From Chromatiales bacterium (GTDB taxonomy: Bacteria > Pseudomonadota > Gammaproteobacteria > UBA6429 > Thiohalophilaceae): a stretch of 39,324 nt of DNA. Below, piece by piece: positions 1 to 7,945 of the stretch (positions are counted from its first letter, which is position 1; each line of letters begins with the position of its first letter). The translations under genes and the position numbers were made by a program. The stretch covers positions 1-39,324 of the forward strand of contig JALSSV010000079.1 in the NCBI GenBank assembly GCA_026984045.1. The letters run 5' to 3'. The notes beneath the pieces are model-generated. The model did no database searches and had not been told where the DNA came from. It worked only from the letters and a program-made list of their open reading frames with translations.

Positions 1-838
1 ATCTCCAGAACTTGCCATCCACATACAACTCACAACGCCCTCCGGCATACCTCGCCTCAATGTTCCCTGGCGGCAATCCGTTACCCAGGCGACCGGACAG
101 GGCAGACCAGCCGGAAAGACAGGCTTCCTGCGCCGTTGAATACAGTCCCGAAGAGCGCGGGTCTCCGGATGACGGCGCACCACCAAACTGCATCCTCTCC
201 GCCACAAGCCGTTTGCTGTAACTGTGCCGCCAGCCTGCTCCGACCGCGCCATTCCACCCCGGCGTCGACGGCAGACGCTCATGACTGTTGTAATAACGGA
301 CGAAATCCAAACCATCCAACATCGATGAAACCAAATCAGTTTCCACCTGCATCTTGTTGCCCGTGTAGGTCGATATCGGATTCCCCACCGTGGGCACGGC
401 GCAGTATCGGCCACAGGGTGTTTTCTCATCACATGCTGGTTTGCCTTCTTCAAACCGAAGGTAATACGAATACCAGTTTTTCCATACCAGAATCCTGAGC
501 GAATTCCAGAATCGTCCGTTGACATCCGTTCCAGATGCATTGAGCATCCTCAATGAATGCCAACATTCACCCGTCATCGTGCTGCAATATTCCGGCTCAA
601 TCTCGGCAGTCACACAGGCGAGGTCTCCCCGACCACTGCTGTTGGCTGCCACAGCTTGGTTCTGACAGGCCTCATCGGCCGCCAACTGTGGATCCGTATA
701 AGTGGCAGAGCGTGGTGTCGAACTACCTACACCTTCCGTATAGGCTCGATATCCATTTTCCGCGTGAAGGGAGGTCGAAACGACCGTCAGCAAAATGTGA
801 CACAGAAAGGCAGCAATCCCTTTTTTCATTTTCATCAT
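1..838 (-). CDS. RHS-family secreted polymorphic protein, N-terminal part (runs off the left edge)
   Basis: An open frame reads leftward from ATG codons at 838, 835 and 829 to the window edge, 279 codons without a stop. The first residues (MMKMKKGIAAFLCHILLTVV, cut near LHA) form a Sec signal peptide. A Cys-containing stretch (CQNQ, DLACVT, YCST, GECW) follows. From about residue 150 come GNPISTYTGNKMQVETD, DFVRYYNSHE and GAGWRHSYSKRL, typical of the DUF6531/RHS N-terminal region of RHS-repeat proteins. Such proteins build a shell of YD repeats around a C-terminal toxin, but the repeats and any toxin tip lie outside the window. An AGGG just before ATG 838 leaves the exact start open; ATG 829 has better spacing. 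Family assignment is fairly secure; toxin activity is inference. Confidence 0.82.
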   Translation of the reverse strand, partial: MMKMKKGIAAFLCHILLTVVSTSLHAENGYRAYTEGVGSSTPRSATYTDPQLAADEACQNQAVAANSSGRGDLACVTAEIEPEYCSTMTGECWHSLRMLNASGTDVNGRFWNSLRILVWKNWYSYYLRFEEGKPACDEKTPCGRYCAVPTVGNPISTYTGNKMQVETDLVSSMLDGLDFVRYYNSHERLPSTPGWNGAVGAGWRHSYSKRLVAERMQFGGAPSSGDPRSSGLYSTAQEACLSGWSALSGRLGNGLPPGNIEARYAGGRCELYVDGKFWR

Positions 839-957
839 CCCTGTTGGAATGTATTGCTTGCGGTACACGATCGAGGAAAAACGACGAAGAATCCATTGCG
901 AAACGCAGAACCGAGCTACATGATTCATGAAAATCAAAACAGAATCAACATTTGATA

Positions 958-973
958 TGTGAACCAGTTCTCA
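958..973. promoter_or_regulatory. CRP-like site, one mismatch
   Basis: TGTGA-ACCAGT-TCTCA matches the cAMP-CRP consensus TGTGA-N6-TCACA except for one base. It sits about 120 bp upstream of the RHS-type start on the minus strand, in an AT-richer gap. I do not see a convincing -10 box at the standard CRP distance, so this is only a candidate. Two perfect sites elsewhere in the window make it more interesting. Confidence 0.4.
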
Positions 974-1038
974 TTTTCGTTTTCGAAACGGGGGAGATCA
1001 TCACTACATCGCTTGGACCTCAGCCATTCCAGATCCCC

Positions 1039-1536
1039 TTACCCAATCTCCGAATTTACGGCATTGTAGATGCTGAATACGCGATCCTTGCTGATGGCCG
1101 GTCTGGCATAGTCCAGGTAACCGTGGCGCATGAGGGTGAGGATGCCTTCGGCGAGGGTGCGGTTGACCGCCTCGAAGGATTTGTCGAAGGGCGGGCCGCC
1201 GTTGCGGGCGCGGTCGTGGGCTTCGAACTCCCAGTCGTGGATCAGGTAGGCCGGGCCGTATTCCCAGGGGGAGTAGCCGGGCAGGGACTGGGCCAGACGG
1301 GGGATGCTGCCGCCGTCGGTGGTCATGGCTTCGGGCTGGATGATCTCGATGACGTTGCCCTGGCTGTCCCGGCGTTCGTAGCGAAAGGGATCGTCGGGGT
1401 CGGGTGCGTATTCGAACAGATCGGGGCCGATCCACTGCAGGCGGAAGTGGCCGAGAAAACGGCCGGTATTCAGGGAATTGATGAATCGATCGCGAGTACG
1501 GCGAAAGCGTTTCCGGGCGTGATTGGGTGCGGGCAT
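1039..1536 (-). CDS. DUF1353-like protein
   Basis: A 165-residue soluble protein with no signal peptide. Its centre carries MTTDGGSIPR, followed about 20 residues later by GPAYLIHDWEFEA. This matches the T-D-G-x-S-I-P-R and A-x-x-I-H-D pattern of DUF1353, a family common in phages and accessory islands with no firmly established function. The ATG at 1536 has AGGGAG a few bases upstream. It is on the same strand as the RHS gene and 200 bp upstream of it, so it could belong to the same accessory locus. It is separated from hppA by a terminator. Linkage to the RHS protein is inference only. Confidence 0.65.
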   Translation of the reverse strand: MPAPNHARKRFRRTRDRFINSLNTGRFLGHFRLQWIGPDLFEYAPDPDDPFRYERRDSQGNVIEIIQPEAMTTDGGSIPRLAQSLPGYSPWEYGPAYLIHDWEFEAHDRARNGGPPFDKSFEAVNRTLAEGILTLMRHGYLDYARPAISKDRVFSIYNAVNSEIG

Positions 1537-1596
1537 GGCATTCTCCCTGGGAAAGATCGGTCTGCCCTCTCACCATAGACCGTGCGCGGCTCCCGC

Positions 1597-1629
1597 AAAA
1601 GGAAACGGGCGCCAGCGGCGCCCGTTTCC
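1597..1629 (-). terminator. Rho-independent terminator of hppA
   Basis: A perfect 13-bp inverted repeat (1601-1613 with 1617-1629, 3-nt loop) is followed on the minus strand by TTTT. It begins 22 bp past the hppA stop codon. The stem is strongly GC-rich (GGGCGCC core). Confidence 0.85.
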
Positions 1630-1650
1630 CCGGTCATGGCGATGGCGGGA

Positions 1651-3669
1651 TCAAACCAGCATGGGCACGATGAGCAGTGCCACGATGTTCATGATCTTGA
1701 TCAGCGGGTTGATGGCCGGGCCGGCAGTGTCCTTGTAGGGGTCGCCCACGGTGTCGCCGGTGACCGCGGCCTTGTGGGCGTCGGAGCCCTTGCCGCCGTA
1801 GTTGCCGTCCTCGATGTATTTCTTGGCGTTGTCCCAGGCGCCGCCGCCGGTGGTCATGGAGATGGCCACGAACAGGCCGGTGACGATGGTGCCGATCAGC
1901 ACCCCGCCAAGGGCTTCCACACCGAGCACCCAGCCGACCAGGATGGGCACCAGCACCGGCAGCAGGGAGGGCACGATCATCTCCTTGATGGCGGCGATGG
2001 TGAGCATGTCCACGGCCCGAGAGTAGTCGGGCTTCTGGGTGCGATCCATGATGCCCGGCATTTCCCGGAACTGGCGGCGCACCTCGTTGACGATCCCGCC
2101 AGCGGCGCGGCCCACCGCTTCCATGGCGAAGGCGGCGAACAGGTAGGGGATCAGGCCGCCGATGAACAGGCCGATGATGATCTTGTGGTTGGAAAGATCG
2201 AACAGCACATGTCCGCTGCCCACGTTGGTCAGGGCGTGGGTATAGTCGGCGAACAGCACCAGGGTGGCCAGGCCGGCGGAGCCGATGGCATAGCCCTTGG
2301 TCACCGCCTTGGTGGTGTTGCCCACGGCGTCGAGCGCATCGGTGGTGTTGCGCACCTCCGAGGGCAGATCCGCCATCTCGGCGATGCCGCCGGCGTTGTC
2401 GGTGATGGGGCCGTAGGCATCCAGGGCCACGATGATGCCGGTCATGGAAAGCATGGCGGTGGCGGCCACGGCAATGCCGTAGAGACCGGCCAGTTCGTGG
2501 GCGCCCCAGATGGAGGCACACACGGCCAGCACCGGCAGGGCGGTGGCCTTCATGGAGATGCCCAGGCCGGCGATCACGTTGGTGCCGTCACCGGTGGTGG
2601 AGGCTTCGGCGATGCGACGCACCGGCGCGAACTCGGTGGCGGTGTAGTACTCGGTGATCACCACCATGGCCACGGTCAGGGCCAGGCCGATGAGCGAGGC
2701 GCCATAAAGCTGGTTGACGCTGTAGGGCAGGTTCTCGCCCATCATGCTGTCGGTGATGAAGTAGAACGCGATGGCCGAGAGCACGGCCGAGGCGATGGCG
2801 CCGCGGTACAGGGCGCCCATGATCTTGCCGCCTTCCTTGATGCGCACGAAGAAGGTACCGATGATGGAGGCGATGATGGACGCCCCGCCGAGCACCAGCG
2901 GGTAGACGATGGCGGTGGCACCGGCGTCCTTGAGCACCATGCTGCCGAGGAACATGGTGGCGACGATGGTCACCGCATAGGTCTCGAACAGGTCGGCGGC
3001 CATGCCGGCGCAGTCGCCCACGTTGTCGCCCACGTTGTCGGCGATCACCGCCGGGTTGCGGGGATCGTCTTCGGGGATGCCGGCTTCCACCTTGCCGACG
3101 ATGTCGGCGCCCACGTCGGCGCCCTTGGTGAAGATGCCGCCGCCGAGCCGGGCGAAGATGGAGATCAGCGAGCCGCCGAAGGCCAGCCCCACCAGCGAGT
3201 GCACCGAATCTTCCACGCCCATGGACTCCAGGATGGCGTAGTAACCGGCCACGCCGAGCAGGGCCAGCCCCACCACCAGCAGACCGGTGATGGCGCCACC
3301 CTGGAAGGCCACGGACAGGCCCGCCTGCACGCCGTTCTTGGCCGCCTCGGCGGTGCGCGAGTTGGAGCGGACCGAGACGTTCATGCCGATGAAGCCGGCC
3401 AGCCCGGAGAACACGGCGCCGATGACGAAGCCCAGGGCGGTCGCCGTGTTCAGGGTGAACAGAATCAGGACGGCAAGGATGATGCCCACCAGTCCGATGG
3501 TCATGTACTGACGCTTGAGATAGGCAGAGGCGCCTTCCTGGATCGCCCTGGCGATCCGCTGCATCTCCTCGTTGCCCTGGGGCAGACTGAGGATGCGGAA
3601 CGCCGTGATGATTCCATACAGAATGGCCGCGCCTGCGGCGACGAGTGCAAACACCAAACCCTCTGACAT
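1651..3669 (-). CDS. hppA: K+-independent H+-translocating membrane pyrophosphatase
   Basis: An integral membrane pump that couples hydrolysis of cytoplasmic pyrophosphate to proton export. The protein has 672 residues, typical for bacterial enzymes, and about 16 hydrophobic segments. The substrate/Mg motifs are plain: [11 protein letters not shown], then [19 protein letters not shown], and [15 protein letters not shown] near the C terminus. The segment [10 protein letters not shown] places a Lys (residue 454) where K+-dependent enzymes carry Ala, so this should be the K+-independent, H+-pumping class. I chose the ATG at 3669 (MSEGLVFAL) because GGGGGAA lies just upstream; an in-frame start at 3702 lacks this. 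It is monocistronic, with a strong terminator downstream and a divergent neighbour. Confidence 0.95.
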   Translation of the reverse strand: MSEGLVFALVAAGAAILYGIITAFRILSLPQGNEEMQRIARAIQEGASAYLKRQYMTIGLVGIILAVLILFTLNTATALGFVIGAVFSGLAGFIGMNVSVRSNSRTAEAAKNGVQAGLSVAFQGGAITGLLVVGLALLGVAGYYAILESMGVEDSVHSLVGLAFGGSLISIFARLGGGIFTKGADVGADIVGKVEAGIPEDDPRNPAVIADNVGDNVGDCAGMAADLFETYAVTIVATMFLGSMVLKDAGATAIVYPLVLGGASIIASIIGTFFVRIKEGGKIMGALYRGAIASAVLSAIAFYFITDSMMGENLPYSVNQLYGASLIGLALTVAMVVITEYYTATEFAPVRRIAEASTTGDGTNVIAGLGISMKATALPVLAVCASIWGAHELAGLYGIAVAATAMLSMTGIIVALDAYGPITDNAGGIAEMADLPSEVRNTTDALDAVGNTTKAVTKGYAIGSAGLATLVLFADYTHALTNVGSGHVLFDLSNHKIIIGLFIGGLIPYLFAAFAMEAVGRAAGGIVNEVRRQFREMPGIMDRTQKPDYSRAVDMLTIAAIKEMIVPSLLPVLVPILVGWVLGVEALGGVLIGTIVTGLFVAISMTTGGGAWDNAKKYIEDGNYGGKGSDAHKAAVTGDTVGDPYKDTAGPAINPLIKIMNIVALLIVPMLV

Positions 3670-4033
3670 AGGTTCCCCCCGGTTGAAATAATTGGAATGC
3701 AATCGGCGACCAATGCTACGCCAAAAGTTTCCGAACGGATATTGTGTCTTTTTATCCGGTCATGGATTCACCTGATATTAGACCGGGTCGCAATATGCAA
3801 CCACAAGGATATCGTAACAGATTGATCTGACGGGTTTTTCTGTTTTCGAATCCCTTCCTGGCCACTGCCACCGGCGGGTGGCGAACTGCATTGGACGACG
3901 AACTCCATTAGCAGACGTTGATACAGATCAACATGACAGTGCTGCCGTCAAGACTTGGCCCGCCTGCGAGACTCCTCTATTCTTGACCGCCTTCCCCTTC
4001 TGTCTTCAGTAAAGAAACCAGGAAACAGCCAGC
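3670..4033. other. Divergent intergenic region hppA / oxidoreductase
   Basis: This gap of about 364 bp has lower GC than its surroundings and no credible ORF. It must hold the promoters of both flanking genes. The only clear signal is the FNR-type palindrome at 3918-3931. A TCTATT at 3976-3981 could be a -10 box for the rightward gene. Confidence 0.6.
3918..3931. promoter_or_regulatory. FNR/ANR-type box
   Basis: TTGAT-ACAG-ATCAA is a perfect match to the FNR consensus TTGAT-N4-ATCAA. It lies 103 bp before the start of the rightward oxidoreductase gene and about 250 bp upstream of hppA. Oxygen-responsive control of either gene is inference. Confidence 0.55.
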
Positions 4034-4804
4034 ATGAAATCCCCCGTTGTCATCATCGGTCTTGGCGAGATGGGCGGCGTTTTCGCCCGCGGCTTGCTGC
4101 GACTCGGCCATCCGGTCTATCCCGTCACCCGCGAGATGGATCCCGCCACCGAGGCCTGGACACTGCCCGCACCGGAACTGGTGCTGGTGGCAGTGGCCGA
4201 AAAGGATCTGCATCCCACGCTGGCGCGATTGCCCGATACCTGGCGCGACCGGGTCGCGCTGCTGCAGAACGAGTTGCTGCCGCGGGACTGGCAGACCCAC
4301 GGCCTCGACCATCCCACGGTCATCTCGGTGTGGTTCGAAAAGAAACCGGGGCAGGAATTCAGGGTCCTGATCCCCTCACCAGTCTATGGTCCCAAGGCCG
4401 GCCTGCTGGTGGCCGCCCTGGCGAAACTCGACATTCCGGCCCACGAGCTGGACAGCCCCGCCGCACTGGAATACGAGCTGGTGCGCAAGAACGTCTACAT
4501 CCTCACCACCAACATCGCCGGCCTGGTGACCGGTGGCACGGTGGAGGAACTGTGGCAGCAGCATCGCGAACTGGCCACGCGGGTCGCCCATGAGGTGATG
4601 GACATCCAGGCCACGCTGGTGACAGGGCCACTGGATCGGGAACGGCTGCTGGCCGGCCTGGTGGAAGGCATCGAAGGGGATCCGCAACATCAGTGCATGG
4701 GCCGCTCGGCCCCGGCAAGGCTGGAACGCGCCCTGCGTCAAGCCGACGAAGCCGGCATCACGGTTCCCGAACTGCGCCGCATCGCCGAAGACATCAGCAA
4801 CTGA
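4034..4804 (+). CDS. Ketopantoate-reductase-like NAD(P)-binding oxidoreductase
   Basis: A 256-residue protein starting with a Rossmann fold: VVIIGLGEMGGVFARGLL fits G-x-G-x-x-G at residues 9-14. The second half is helical, and ELVRKNVYILTTNI resembles the Lys/Asn helix of the ketopantoate reductase (PanE/ApbA) C-terminal domain. The overall similarity to PanE looks weak and the usual C-terminal signature is not obvious, so the substrate cannot be given. The start is supported by AGGAAA upstream. It is transcribed alone, divergent from hppA, with an FNR-type box in the shared promoter region. It could also be a relative of 6-phosphogluconate-type dehydrogenases. Confidence 0.7.
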   Translation: MKSPVVIIGLGEMGGVFARGLLRLGHPVYPVTREMDPATEAWTLPAPELVLVAVAEKDLHPTLARLPDTWRDRVALLQNELLPRDWQTHGLDHPTVISVWFEKKPGQEFRVLIPSPVYGPKAGLLVAALAKLDIPAHELDSPAALEYELVRKNVYILTTNIAGLVTGGTVEELWQQHRELATRVAHEVMDIQATLVTGPLDRERLLAGLVEGIEGDPQHQCMGRSAPARLERALRQADEAGITVPELRRIAEDISN

Positions 4805-5239
4805 AGCACGCCATCGGGACGGCTCAAGTCCACGACGTTCGGACCGATACAGGTTTACGGAAGGGGCCGTTTCCGACGCGTTGCGGCTTTACCTGACCGT
4901 TGCCAAAAAACCGGTACGGTTTTCCGCCAAAACGGCTTGTATGCAGAACGAAACGCCGTTGGTGTCGTTCTTTGCGGATTTCCCCGAAGGTGAAATCCAG
5001 GCAGCGCCCCAAGCCGTAGGCCGGATGAAGCGAAGCGGAATCCGGGAAGGGGTTTTCCCCGGATTCCGGCCGGTGGGCCTGCATCCGGGCTACACGATGC
5101 CCACCATACAGGACCGAATTTTTGCAATGACGGGGTTGCAGAGCAGTGTGCAGCCATCGCCCCCCCGGCCATCGGCCTGTGCGGGAACCCGCCATCCCGA
5201 CGAGCCTGCCTGGCAGGCTGTTAGCAGCATGAGATTGCC
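4805..5239. other. Repeat-rich intergenic region
   Basis: 435 bp without a convincing gene. It holds a nested palindrome at 5016-5093 and a short CAGGCTG-TTAG motif at 5214-5224 that resembles an end of the MITE-like element found elsewhere in the window. The remaining sequence shows no clear promoter or RNA gene to my eye. Confidence 0.55.
5016..5093. repeat. Nested palindromic intergenic repeat
   Basis: Outer arms GTAGGCCGGATG (5016-5027) and CATCCGGGCTAC (5082-5093) pair at 11 of 12 positions. An inner perfect 10-bp stem is formed by 5037-5046 and 5058-5067 (GGAATCCGGG / CCCGGATTCC). The motif GCCGGATGAAGCGAAGCGGAA resembles intergenic palindromes scattered through gammaproteobacterial genomes. 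Confidence 0.65.
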
Positions 5240-5437
5240 ATGTCCCCAGACGTCCAGATGATCGAAACCCTGCAGGCAGAACGGCGCTGGCTGCGCCAGG
5301 CCATCGCGCAGCGACCGGAACCGTGGCTGATGAACCGGCTGTCCGAGGTGGAGGGCCTGCTGGCTCGCTGGCGGGAACGCCGGGCCTGGTCGACAACCCG
5401 CCGGCTCCTCGAACGACTGCAAAGCGGTTCCTCCTGA
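5240..5437 (+). CDS. Small hypothetical protein (65 aa)
   Basis: A short ORF with strongly GC-biased third codon positions. It encodes an Arg/Leu/Glu-rich, probably all-helical peptide (MSPDVQMIETLQAERRW... ending LERLQSGSS). No domain is recognised, there is no signal peptide and no strong ribosome binding site. It stands alone between a repeat region and the emfourin gene, which reads the opposite way. It could be a real small protein or chance coding potential. Confidence 0.42.
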   Translation: MSPDVQMIETLQAERRWLRQAIAQRPEPWLMNRLSEVEGLLARWRERRAWSTTRRLLERLQSGSS

Positions 5438-5621
5438 TCCTTCAGCCATTTCGGAAAACGGCGGCAAACGCATTTTCCACGGCCGGCACCCGAGGTCGGC
5501 ATGGGCGGGCCGGTTTCGGCTGCCTGCAAAACGAACGGCTTTGCCCGGATATTGCACCAGGGATTCGATTCTCAGGGCGAAGCGGGCAAAGCAGGTTGGC
5601 CGCCGGGGTGCCATAGCCGGC

Positions 5622-5900
5622 TTAGCCTGACCCCAGTTCCAGCAGCAGTTTCTGGACCGGCGAATCGGGTTCTCCGCTGTCCGTGACCGTGATGCGACGC
5701 TGTCCGTTTCGATCCTCGATGAGAATGTCATAGCGGAACATGTCGGCACCCACGGCCGTTTCCCCCTCCCGAACCAGTTGCGTGATCAGGGATTCGATAC
5801 GCTCGCGGCGATCGGACGGTAGCACGTCGGTATCGATCCGGGCCACTTCTTCGGCCTCCAGTCCGGCGAAACCGCCCGACGCCTGAACCACGATTTTCAT
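5622..5900 (-). CDS. Emfourin-like protease inhibitor
   Basis: A 92-residue cytoplasmic protein: KIVVQASGGFAG at the N terminus, a helix with ERIESLITQLV, FRYDILIED, and RRITVTDSGEPD before a C-terminal helix. This matches the emfourin family, which inhibits protealysin-like M4 metallopeptidases and is usually encoded next to them. The gene lies 53 bp downstream of, and on the same strand as, the M4-type gene, so they are probably co-transcribed. GGGAGAGA upstream of the ATG at 5900 supports the start. The family call rests on motif memory plus context; inhibition of the neighbouring enzyme is inference. Confidence 0.72.
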   Translation of the reverse strand: MKIVVQASGGFAGLEAEEVARIDTDVLPSDRRERIESLITQLVREGETAVGADMFRYDILIEDRNGQRRITVTDSGEPDSPVQKLLLELGSG

Positions 5901-5953
5901 CGAGTCTCTCCCGCCGCGATCCGGCCAAAACGGCCGGATCGTCCATCATGGAA

Positions 5954-7426
5954 CTACTTGAAGCTCTTGGCGAGATGTTTCATCTCATCCTCGAGCAGAC
6001 TTTCCTCGTCGAGCACCACCCCGGGCTTGCTCAGTCTGGCCAGATTGGCATCCAGCACTTTCTGATCCTGCAAGTACTCGGGGCTCTGCATGGTGCCACA
6101 GCAGCCACTTCGATCCTGGGTCGCCACCAGAGAGGGATGATCGGGAAAGGCCGTTTCCAGTTCCATCAGATCTTCGCCTTCCACGAAGTCGGGATTGTCC
6201 AGATCGATCTGCCCCTGGGTCATGGCGGTCAGGGGGGTCGGCGAAACCACTACCTCGCGATAGGTGAAGCGGTTGCGGATGAAGGTTCGATAAATGGCCG
6301 GTTCCCCATTGGCATGGGAAATCTGCAACATGCGATTGACCACATCCGCATAGGTGGCGCCGGTATCCGGCGCCTGGATCAGGGCATCCAGCAACAAATC
6401 GGAAAGTTGCCGGCTGACTTCGAGCAGCACCCGGGCCGGGCCCGCCGTATCCCGCTGGCGATGGCGTTCATAATTGAAAATGTCTGCCAACACGTCATAG
6501 ATTCCGCCGGTAAACACCTTGGAGATGGCATGCACCTCGTTGCTCACCTGGCTCAGTTTCAGATCGTTGTCGGCGTTGCGCAGCCCTTCGCTACGTCCCA
6601 GACTCTGTCCGAACTGTTCTGCCAGCCGCTTGAGGAAATTCCTGTTGTGCAGATTGGCGCGACTGAGCGCGATGACGGCCTCGACCTGATCCAGTTGCGA
6701 AAGCGCCAGGAAGATGGCCGTGAGATCGCCGAAGGATTCGTGCAGGCCACCGGTCTGGGGCGGATTGCCATAGCCTAGCCAACCCGGCTTCAGGCCATCG
6801 AGGATGGCATGTCCCGTTTCATGGGCAACGATGTCCAGCGAGCGGCAGGTATAGACCGTCTGGCTGCTGTTTCGTGGCCGGAAATAGCCAAACCGCAGGG
6901 ACTTGGCATTGCGGCTGTAATAGGCATTGGCCCCATTGAATCCGCGCGGCTGAACGCTCAGCACATCGGTGTTGCCGTTGCGGTTCCAGGCCCAGGGGAT
7001 GGCGGTTCCTCCGCCCTTGCGTTCGTAGAGGGTCAGGGTTTCGCGGACCACGGCAAAGGTATGGGCGCAATCGGCCTCCGGGGTATCCGGCGGAAAGATG
7101 AAGTCTCCGCTGATACTGCGGTTCACCGGTGTGGTGCCTGGCAGTACGGTGTTGATCCGCGCATCCCGCGGGCCATTGAGGATTCGCCGCGGGAGGTAGA
7201 GCAGTCGACGCCCCAGCGTCGTCACGGTGGGATCCTGTTTCCAGATCATGAAGCGGGAGCCCTGAAACAGCGGCCAGGGGCGCGGAATGGGTACCGGTAT
7301 CGGGTTCGGCCGCGGAAACGCCGCGGTTTCGGCTTCCATGGATTCGAAGAAATCGGCCGTGACTTCATCCTGCAAAGGTTCTTCGGCACTTTCGACGTGC
7401 TTGGCTTGAATCTCGGTCTCGAACAT
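5954..7426 (-). CDS. M4-type (protealysin-like) zinc metallopeptidase
   Basis: A 490-residue protein with no Sec signal. HETGH at residues 202-206 is the HEXXH zinc motif. GLHESFGDLTAIF provides the third ligand Glu230, 28 residues further on, as expected for gluzincins of the thermolysin clan. EVHAISKVFTGGIYD is a plausible counterpart of the thermolysin region carrying the transition-state His. The N-terminal 80 residues are acidic and Pro-rich and could be a propeptide. The C-terminal about 60 residues hold a CC pair (DRSGCCGTM) and an acidic helix. CAAGGAGGAGC before the ATG at 7426 fixes the start; a longer frame to 7630 lacks this. It forms a probable operon with the emfourin gene. Confidence 0.8.
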   Translation of the reverse strand: MFETEIQAKHVESAEEPLQDEVTADFFESMEAETAAFPRPNPIPVPIPRPWPLFQGSRFMIWKQDPTVTTLGRRLLYLPRRILNGPRDARINTVLPGTTPVNRSISGDFIFPPDTPEADCAHTFAVVRETLTLYERKGGGTAIPWAWNRNGNTDVLSVQPRGFNGANAYYSRNAKSLRFGYFRPRNSSQTVYTCRSLDIVAHETGHAILDGLKPGWLGYGNPPQTGGLHESFGDLTAIFLALSQLDQVEAVIALSRANLHNRNFLKRLAEQFGQSLGRSEGLRNADNDLKLSQVSNEVHAISKVFTGGIYDVLADIFNYERHRQRDTAGPARVLLEVSRQLSDLLLDALIQAPDTGATYADVVNRMLQISHANGEPAIYRTFIRNRFTYREVVVSPTPLTAMTQGQIDLDNPDFVEGEDLMELETAFPDHPSLVATQDRSGCCGTMQSPEYLQDQKVLDANLARLSKPGVVLDEESLLEDEMKHLAKSFK

Positions 7427-7945
7427 GATGCTCCTCCTTGATGCGCATCTGCCAGATGCGCGATCACATGGGGTTTCCGTCACCGGAAACGATGTCGTCG
7501 GTTTCGTCTGGTAAACGGTAGGGACGGGCTGGCGGACGTTACAGGCCGCCACGATACCGGACAGGAAAAGCGCCTTCGAAACTGCTCGTGCTACCGGGGG
7601 AGGCAGCAGACATACCTCGTGGCCTGTCATTCCCGAGTATAGGCGGAAACGGTTGTCTGCCTATCGGGCGATGGTATGAAAATCCCCATGGAAACCGGTA
7701 GAAAGCCGCATTTTCTGCGGCGGAATGGCAGAGAGACAGAAGCCTCCCTGCGTGTTCACGCCGGATAGACCCTGCCGAATTCCCGAACAACGGATTGTGT
7801 CAAGGACGGAGCCCCGGAGAGCGGTCCGACCGCCGCAGGCGTTCAGGGATTCGGAACAGCGCAATCGACGCTGAAGCCCCCCGGGACGGCGGCGGAAGAC
7901 CGGCGCCACCGGCGCGCACGACCCGGGGAGCGGTGCATCCAATGG
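7427..7945. other. Intergenic region between M4 gene and amt
   Basis: 519 bp. Open frames here have poor codon structure and no family resemblance, and I call none of them. It must contain the leader and promoter of the metallopeptidase and the 3' trailer of amt. The only clear structure is the palindrome at 7443-7461. CCCCGGG/CCCGGGG blocks near 7877-7927 could form a weak stem but lack a T-run. Confidence 0.5.
7443..7461. promoter_or_regulatory. 19-nt palindrome in the leader of the metallopeptidase gene
   Basis: GCGCATCTG-C-CAGATGCGC has perfect 9-bp arms around one base. It lies 17-35 bp upstream of the metallopeptidase start codon, just before its ribosome binding site. It could be a dimeric repressor operator. 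As RNA, a one-base loop is too tight, so an operator is the better guess. Confidence 0.4.

Noticed and set aside
12-955. Several rightward ORFs of 69-132 codons
   Set aside because: They are antisense to the RHS-type gene, whose reverse-strand frame has a signal peptide and recognisable family motifs.
1582-3666. A 694-codon rightward ORF full of Gly, His and Asp
   Set aside because: It is a shadow of hppA; the composition is typical of the antisense frame of a high-GC gene.
7661-7942. Leftward ORF of 93 codons between the protease gene and amt
   Set aside because: Cys/Arg/Gly-rich with no ribosome binding site and no family resemblance; codon use unlike real genes here.
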